From JAVBSX01 sp031549565 (lineage in GTDB: Bacteria; Planctomycetota; Planctomycetia; Pirellulales; Thermoguttaceae): a stretch of DNA of 9,213 bases. The notes under the pieces are model-generated. The model saw nothing but the letters and a program-made list of their open reading frames with translations. It had not been told where the DNA came from and ran no database searches. Within the stretch, counting starts at the first letter, position 1. Every line of letters starts with the position of its first letter. Positions 5,261-9,213 of the stretch are shown piece after piece. The position numbers and the translations under genes were made by a program. Where the stretch lies: contig JAVBPO010000185.1 in the NCBI GenBank assembly GCA_031549565.1, positions 1 through 9,213 on the forward strand. Direction: 5' to 3'.

Positions 5261-5426
5261 CATTTTACCCCGTCGGAGCAGTTCACCCAAAAAGCCTATT
5301 TGTCTACTGCCTGTTAGCCTATTTTGACTTATATTCGGTTTTTACTCATTTTTCGAAGTTTGCTTTCCGAAAATAGTGGTACGGCATGCCTTGTCGTTGA
5401 AATCGATAGAATCGACTCGCTTAAAA

Positions 5427-5461
5427 CCGGGAATCGCCCGGAAGCCTCAAGGACGCGGCTT
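5427..5461 (+). promoter_or_regulatory. Two adjacent hairpins in the OPX leader
   Basis: CCGGG-aatcg-CCCGG (5427-5441) is followed with no gap by AAGCC-10 nt-GGCTT (5442-5461). The second ends 3 nt before the Shine-Dalgarno GAGGA at 5465. Stacked hairpins this close to the ribosome-binding site could modulate translation. I cannot match the arrangement to a known riboswitch class. Confidence 0.35.
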
Positions 5462-5464
5462 AAC

Positions 5465-5469
5465 GAGGA
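5465..5469 (+). promoter_or_regulatory. Ribosome-binding site of the OPX gene
   Basis: GAGGA lies 4 nt before the ATG at 5474. It settles the start: the frame is open back to a TTG at 5324, but only this ATG has a Shine-Dalgarno and gives a lipoprotein signal at the N-terminus. Confidence 0.65.
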
Positions 5470-5473
5470 AAAC

Positions 5474-6544
5474 ATGGATAAGATCAGTAAATTGGTGAAA
5501 AATAACTGTTTGAGGAAAGTAATCCGGTCGCTTCCCTCTCTTTTAGCTTTTTCCGTGGTCTTGGGCTGCGCGATTTTCGATCCGAAGCCGGCCGGAACAC
5601 CGATTTTGCGGGATCAGCCGAAAGAATTGGCTAAAATGCCGCTCCCGGAATACTATCTCGAGTCGCCGGACATTATTACTGTCGAGTCGATCAATCTCGT
5701 TCCGAAGCCGCCGTACCTGATCAAAGGTATGGATTCGCTTATGATCGAAGTTTCCGGGACTCCGGAAGATGAGCCGATTAGTGGGGAATTTTTCGTTCAG
5801 CCGGGGGGTGAAATCAATTTGGGGGTGTCTTATGGGTCCGTACGGGTCGGCGGAATGTCGATCGAGGATGCGGAAAGAACGATCCTTGCCGAACTGAAGA
5901 AAAAGCTTAAGAATCCGAAAGTCCAGGCGAGGGTCGCTCAAATGTCACTCTTGGAGAATATCGCCGGAAATCACCTCATAGCCCCCGACGGGTACATTGT
6001 GCTCGGCTCCTACGGTCGGGTTTACGTCAACGGCCTGACCATCGAAGAGTGCCGCGATGCGATTGAGCTGCATCTGTCGAAGCAATTGGAACATCCTATT
6101 GTTTCGGTTGATGTCTATGCGTATAATAGTAAGGAGTACTATGTGATTCTTCAGGGACCCGCGGGACCGGATCAGGTTTTTTCATTCCCGTACACCGGAA
6201 ATGAGACCGTCCTCAAAGCGATCGCGAACGTCCAAGGATTACAGCAGTTTTCGTCCAAACGAATGTGGATTGCCCGGCCGATCGGGAATACGAACAAACC
6301 GTTGATTTTGCCGGTCGACTGGAACGCGGTTGTCGCTTATGGTGCGCCGCAGACAAACTACCAGATTATTCCGGGCGATCGCGTGTTCGTGCAGGTTGAC
6401 AACTGGGTCGCGTTCGATCAGCGGTTGGCGAAGATTTTCGCCCCGTTCGAGCGGATCATGGGCTTCATGCTCCTGAGCGCTTCGACGCTGACGCGGTACT
6501 CGGGGAGCGTGATGAAGGGCGGTGGTAATCCGACCGGATATTAA
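5474..6544 (+). CDS. Polysaccharide export (OPX/Wza-like) outer-membrane lipoprotein
   Basis: A 356-aa protein of the Poly_export/SLBB family, which forms or gates the outer-membrane channel for capsule or exopolysaccharide. The N-terminus is a lipoprotein signal (basic stretch, then LLAFSVVLGC; lipid-modified Cys at residue 32). A Pro-rich segment leads to the Poly_export domain at about 80-160 (YLIKGMDSLMIEVSG, then FFVQPGGEINLG and VGGMSIEDAE). A second repeat follows at about 165-220 (IAPDGYIVLGSYGRVYVNG with LTIEECRDAI), then an SLBB-like unit at about 222-265 (YYVILQGPAG, TVLKAIANVQGL). IIPGDRVFVQ marks the final strand, and a C-terminal helix (about 365-390 in the longer frame) precedes a Gly-rich tail. 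Family members usually work with a Wzc-like co-polymerase; none is visible here. It heads a plus-strand run with the small secreted protein (31-bp gap) and MoxR. Confidence 0.9.
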   Translation: MDKISKLVKNNCLRKVIRSLPSLLAFSVVLGCAIFDPKPAGTPILRDQPKELAKMPLPEYYLESPDIITVESINLVPKPPYLIKGMDSLMIEVSGTPEDEPISGEFFVQPGGEINLGVSYGSVRVGGMSIEDAERTILAELKKKLKNPKVQARVAQMSLLENIAGNHLIAPDGYIVLGSYGRVYVNGLTIEECRDAIELHLSKQLEHPIVSVDVYAYNSKEYYVILQGPAGPDQVFSFPYTGNETVLKAIANVQGLQQFSSKRMWIARPIGNTNKPLILPVDWNAVVAYGAPQTNYQIIPGDRVFVQVDNWVAFDQRLAKIFAPFERIMGFMLLSASTLTRYSGSVMKGGGNPTGY

Positions 6545-6565
6545 TGGCGAGCGTCGCCGGAAATC

Positions 6566-6570
6566 GGAGG
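6566..6570 (+). promoter_or_regulatory. Ribosome-binding site of the small secreted protein
   Basis: GGAGG with a 5-nt spacer before ATG at 6576. It is the strongest Shine-Dalgarno in the window. It fixes this start over the upstream GTG at 6522, which would overlap the OPX gene and bury the signal peptide. Confidence 0.8.
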
Positions 6571-6575
6571 TTGAA

Positions 6576-6971
6576 ATGTTGGTTCGAATTCAAACAAGAT
6601 CGATTCTTTTTGCCGCGGCGTTGTTGGCCGGAATCATCTGCTTCTGCGGAACGGAGTCGGCCTTTGCGCAAGGGGCCGGGTATCTGAATTTCGGTTCGAG
6701 ACCGGCGTTGAGTCCTTACTTGGGCATGCTCAATCGTCCGACCGGGCCGATTGACCCGTACAACCAGTATGTGCGTCCCCGCATAGAAGCTCAGCAGATC
6801 ATGGATCGGCAGCAAGCGCAACTCAACCGGCAAGGATACCAGCAGCAGACGATGATGCGATCCCAACGGCCGGCTGTGGGGATGCAAAGCGGAGCTCCGA
6901 CTGCCGGTCGGGTTCACCAGGCGGCGACTTTCCGGAATTACTCGCATTATTATCCGACCAAAACCCAGTAG
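6576..6971 (+). CDS. Small secreted Gln-rich protein of unknown function
   Basis: A 131-aa protein. A clear Sec signal peptide (basic LVRIQTR, core ILFAAALLAGIICF) has a likely cleavage AFA-Q at 31/32. The mature part of about 100 residues has no recognised domain. It opens with a motif-like stretch, GYLNFGSRPALSPYLGMLN (35-53) and DPYNQYVRP (60-68), continues with a Gln/Met/Arg-rich probably helical segment (71-97, QQIMDRQQAQLNRQ), and ends in a Tyr/His-containing tail. The 'LSPYL...NL' and 'NxYxxxVRP' style recurs in short secreted planctomycete proteins as far as I remember. It lies 31 bp after the OPX gene and 3 bp before MoxR, so it is almost certainly co-transcribed with both. That suggests an envelope or polysaccharide-export accessory, but no function can be assigned. 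Confidence 0.8.
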   Translation: MLVRIQTRSILFAAALLAGIICFCGTESAFAQGAGYLNFGSRPALSPYLGMLNRPTGPIDPYNQYVRPRIEAQQIMDRQQAQLNRQGYQQQTMMRSQRPAVGMQSGAPTAGRVHQAATFRNYSHYYPTKTQ

Positions 6972-6974
6972 GCG

Positions 6975-8027
6975 ATGTCCGAATCTCAGACGGCCCTGTT
7001 GAGTCAGGAAACGATCAAGCCGATTACGGCGAAATTAAAGGACATACTCGGCGAACTCGACCGGATCCTGCTCGGGCGGCCCGAACTGCATCGTATGGTG
7101 CTCATCGGGATTCTGTCGCAAGGGCACATCCTTTTGGAAGGGGTTCCCGGTGTCGGAAAGACCGCGCTGATTAAAGCGCTCGGCGATCTCCTTTCCCTCG
7201 ATTTCAACCGGGTCCAGTTCACTCCCGACCTGATGCCGGGCGATATTCTCGGAACGAATATCCTCCAGGAAAGCGAGTCGGGACGCCGCGAGATGTCGTT
7301 CCAGGCGGGGCCGATCTTTACGAACATTCTACTGGCCGACGAAATCAATCGGGCTTCACCGAAAACGCAGTCCGCTCTTTTGGAAGCGATGCAGGAGCGT
7401 TGCGTGACGCTGTTGGGGCAAACGCGATCGCTCCCGAAGCCTTTTTTCGTACTCGCTTCGCAAAACCCGATCGAACTGGAAGGGACCTATCCGCTCCCGG
7501 AAGCGCAGCTCGACCGTTTTCTCTTCAAACTGCACGTCGAAATGCCGAAAGTCGATACGCTTCAGCAGATCATTACGACCCGCAGACACGGTATCCCTCC
7601 GGAAACGAAAACCAAGTTGGATCGCGACACAGTCGACAGGGTCTTCAACGCTCTCGGTCAAGTTTTCCTTCCGACGGCCGTCGCTTCGTACATTGCCCGA
7701 CTCGTTGCGGCCACACACCCGGACTCCGAAGAAGCTCCGCACGAAATTCGGGAATACGTGACGCTTGGCGCTTCCCCCCGTGCGGCGATTGCGTTGGCCG
7801 AGGCGGCTCGCGCGGCGGCTTTGATTTCCGGACGTCCGACCGTCGGCTTCGAGGACGTGCGAAGCATCGCGACCGCCGTGCTGAACCATCGCCTGATTCT
7901 CGGGTACAAAGCCCGGCTCGACAAGGTTGACGCACGTGCCTTGCTCAAAACGCTGCTCACGAAAATCGACGAAGCCGGGTTGAATCTTCCCAGCGATTTT
8001 CAATTGGAGAAAAAAAACGTCTCGTAA
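6975..8027 (+). CDS. MoxR-family AAA+ ATPase
   Basis: A 350-aa cytoplasmic AAA+ chaperone-like ATPase. Members remodel or activate partner proteins, usually VWA-domain or DUF58 proteins encoded next door. Motifs are intact: Walker A GVPGVGKT (56-63), Walker B LLADE (119-123) followed by INRASPKTQSALLEAMQE, sensor 1 ASQNP (161-165), and LPEAQLDRF with the Arg-finger position (174-182). The C-terminal lid contains the family's SPRAAIAL-like segment. The length is normal. ATG at 6975 starts 3 bp after the previous stop with no independent Shine-Dalgarno, suggesting translational coupling. The usual DUF58, VWA and transglutaminase genes are absent: the next gene is convergent. Either its partners are elsewhere or it serves the two envelope proteins encoded upstream. 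Confidence 0.95.
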   Translation: MSESQTALLSQETIKPITAKLKDILGELDRILLGRPELHRMVLIGILSQGHILLEGVPGVGKTALIKALGDLLSLDFNRVQFTPDLMPGDILGTNILQESESGRREMSFQAGPIFTNILLADEINRASPKTQSALLEAMQERCVTLLGQTRSLPKPFFVLASQNPIELEGTYPLPEAQLDRFLFKLHVEMPKVDTLQQIITTRRHGIPPETKTKLDRDTVDRVFNALGQVFLPTAVASYIARLVAATHPDSEEAPHEIREYVTLGASPRAAIALAEAARAAALISGRPTVGFEDVRSIATAVLNHRLILGYKARLDKVDARALLKTLLTKIDEAGLNLPSDFQLEKKNVS

Positions 8028-8033
8028 GAGGAG

Positions 8034-8091
8034 CGTTTGCGAAAAGAGGGGATGAATTTGATTCGAAACGGGAGCATTTCCCGGGCAAACG
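8034..8091. terminator. Nested inverted repeat between convergent genes (possible bidirectional terminator)
   Basis: The outer arms are CGTTTGC (8034-8040) and GCAAACG (8085-8091). The inner hairpin is CGGGA-gcatt-TCCCG (8069-8083). The element occupies nearly all of the 68-bp gap between the moxR-family stop (8027) and the stop of the rod-like gene on the other strand (8096). Neither side has a convincing T-tract, so the terminator assignment rests on position and symmetry. Confidence 0.35.
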
Positions 8092-8095
8092 TCGA

Positions 8096-8947
8096 CTATT
8101 CCTTTCCGTGTAAAACGACATTCGATTGCTCCAGAGCAAACTGTTTGATTTTGGCGGCTGGTTTGGGGAGGGGGGGAAAGTTTTTCGCCGGACCGGAGAG
8201 AATCGTTTCGGAAAAACAGCGGTGGTCCACCGGTAAAAGACGCTGGGGATTCGCGAAATAAAGCAACTCGATCTTTCCGATTCTTCGCGGCGTTGAGTCG
8301 TTTTCGGTTGCGAGCTGGACCGTTCCGTCCTCGGCAATGTGGAACGAGCGATATTCCGCCGCAACTTGGATTTCCGGAACCAATCGAAACGCTTTTTCTC
8401 CCTGAATCAGTGCGAGATATCCTTGCGAATCCCTTTCGAAACTGCCGCATCGGGTTACGAGAATTCGAGCGGTTTCCGAATCGCACACGCAAAAAAAGCC
8501 GTTTCCTTCGATTGCGAGATCGTATTCCCGTTCGGTCCGACGAATTTCCCCCTGACGCAGATCGACCTTGATACCGACACTCGCCGGAGAATGAAGCTGC
8601 TGAACATCCGGTTCAAGCGGCGATTGCGGCGAATAAAAATCATACTCCCACCGCTTGTACCCGACCGTATCGCGGTTGCGGCGGTTGACGGTCCGTTGAT
8701 ATCGGCGGAATTGTCGGAACTTGTCCTCTTTCGGTTCCGTTTGAATTCCAACGTCGCTTTGCGATTGCAAAAGCGGCGAAGGAAACGCCTGTTCGTTTTT
8801 CTTCAAAAATTTCTGGAATTCCTTATCGTTCATCATTTCCCGGATCGACTCCGAATCGTCGGCAGGGGGCGTCTCCGCTTCCTGGCCCATTCCATTGAAA
8901 ACGTAAAACAAAGAAAACGCGAAAACGAGGAAGAGTCTACGGGGCAT
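8096..8947 (-). CDS. Flagellar rod/hook-core (FlgE/F/G-like) protein with signal peptide, lacking terminal helices
   Basis: A 283-aa protein. The core matches FlgE/F/G: NRDTVGYKRWEYDF (about 91-104, cf. 'NxxTxGYKR'), DLAIEGNGFF (143-152), RCGSFERDSQGYL (166-178), FHIAEDGTV (202-210), IGKIELLYFANPQRL (223-237), and LEQSNV (272-277). Two features are unusual. The N-terminal D0 helix of axial proteins is replaced by a Sec-type signal (RRLFLVFAFSLFYVF, likely cleavage GMG-Q at 21/22) and a roughly 70-residue acidic/basic linker. The protein also ends six residues after SNV, where FlgG would continue with an approximately 40-residue C-terminal helix. It may therefore be a periplasmic or surface protein that does not polymerise as a rod. 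ATG at 8945-8947 gives the signal peptide; a TTG at 9043 coincides with a promoter -35. No Shine-Dalgarno or other flagellar gene is visible. Confidence 0.8.
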   Translation of the reverse strand: MPRRLFLVFAFSLFYVFNGMGQEAETPPADDSESIREMMNDKEFQKFLKKNEQAFPSPLLQSQSDVGIQTEPKEDKFRQFRRYQRTVNRRNRDTVGYKRWEYDFYSPQSPLEPDVQQLHSPASVGIKVDLRQGEIRRTEREYDLAIEGNGFFCVCDSETARILVTRCGSFERDSQGYLALIQGEKAFRLVPEIQVAAEYRSFHIAEDGTVQLATENDSTPRRIGKIELLYFANPQRLLPVDHRCFSETILSGPAKNFPPLPKPAAKIKQFALEQSNVVLHGKE

Positions 8948-9014
8948 CGGGAGGAATTTTGATTTGTGCCAAATTTCGATTGCCAGAGGATCAGGAGCAG
9001 ATTTGACGGGAGTG

Positions 9015-9043
9015 AACGTACGAAAACGACTGATGATTGTCAA
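9015..9043 (-). promoter_or_regulatory. Candidate promoter of the rod-like gene
   Basis: On the minus strand, a perfect TTGACA (9043-9038), 17 bp, then TACGTT (9020-9015), which keeps the key T1, A2 and T6 of the -10. Initiation near 9008 would give a leader of about 60 nt before the ATG at 8947. It indicates that the gene is transcribed on its own. Confidence 0.45.
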
Positions 9044-9103
9044 CCCCCAATCAAGTTGGACACCCGGTATTCAAGGGCGCGGGCAGATTTCCTTGTGAAA
9101 ATA

Positions 9104-9213
9104 GGCAGCCTGGGACCGCAGGCATCTTGCCTGCACCTGGGTCTATGGGCTTCCAGCCCGTAGCGAACCCTCGGCAGGCTGGAAGCCTACCGACCCAGAT
9201 GCAGGCTGGAAGC
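9104..9213. repeat. Cluster of interlocking palindromes (dispersed-repeat type), open at window end
   Basis: No coding signal is seen. The elements in order are: GCAGGC-atctt-GCCTGC (9118-9134); a 7-bp stem with one G-T wobble, TATGGGC-ttcca-GCCCGTA; and AGGCT-gga-AGCCT (9176-9188). CTGGGTC (9137-9143) and GACCCAG (9192-9198) are outer arms enclosing the last two, so the whole can fold as a three-way junction. GCAGGCTGGAAGC occurs directly twice (9174-9186, 9201-9213). The 'GGGACCGCAGGC..TTGCCTGC' and 'AGGCTGGAAGCCT' phrases resemble dispersed repeats I associate with planctomycete intergenic DNA. Confidence 0.7.

Noticed and set aside
5377..5396. Sigma-54-like promoter (TGGTACG... GCCTT)
   Set aside because: The -24 half is passable but the GC of the -12 half is displaced by two bases, and TTGC is not matched.
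5474..8027. A complete capsule or exopolysaccharide synthesis cluster
   Set aside because: Only the OPX exporter, plus a distant GT4 gene on the other strand, is present; no polymerase, flippase or co-polymerase is in the window.
7356..8492. 378-codon minus-strand open frame across moxR and the rod-like gene
   Set aside because: Antisense to the intact AAA+ motifs and out of frame with the rod-core gene; low-complexity Arg/Ser composition.

Overview
The window looks like chromosome of an uncultured member of the Planctomycetota, probably in the Pirellulales/Thermoguttaceae range. This is an inference from gene style: a lipoprotein-type polysaccharide export protein, a secreted protein made of STN-like repeats, a small Gln-rich secreted protein, a stand-alone MoxR ATPase, few clear Shine-Dalgarno sites, and short dispersed palindromes of the kind I associate with planctomycete genomes. 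There is no 16S gene or other decisive taxonomic marker.

Layout. Positions 1-1163 (+) hold the tail of an Rpn/PD-(D/E)XK-type protein followed at once by a secreted protein with three STN-like repeats. Positions 1185-5153 (-) hold a co-directional run which, in transcription order, is apt, a NUDIX hydrolase, a DUF2442 protein, a DUF4177 protein, trpS and a GT4 glycosyltransferase. The two housekeeping genes apt and trpS are separated by three small accessory genes. All four junctions from apt to trpS carry 7-bp-period tandem repeats with different unit sequences, and the DUF2442 gene is bracketed by a 19-bp direct repeat.

Positions 5154-5473 form a divergent control region. It contains a good apt promoter whose -10 box sits in the centre of an 8+8 inverted repeat, a second palindrome over back-to-back -35 boxes, and a leader with two adjacent hairpins upstream of the next gene. 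Positions 5474-8027 (+) look like one operon: an outer-membrane polysaccharide export (OPX) lipoprotein, a 131-aa Gln-rich secreted protein, and a MoxR AAA+ ATPase. They plausibly serve envelope or exopolysaccharide assembly, but no polymerase, co-polymerase or VWA/DUF58 partner is visible.

Positions 8096-8947 (-) encode a protein with the FlgE/F/G-type rod/hook core, but with a Sec-type signal peptide and without the terminal helices that build the flagellar axial D0 coiled coil. Positions 9104-9213 are a cluster of interlocking palindromes that runs off the window.

The most unusual items are the heptamer-marked gene junctions between apt and trpS and the Sec-routed, helix-less flagellar rod homologue. 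No complete new defence or mobile system is visible.
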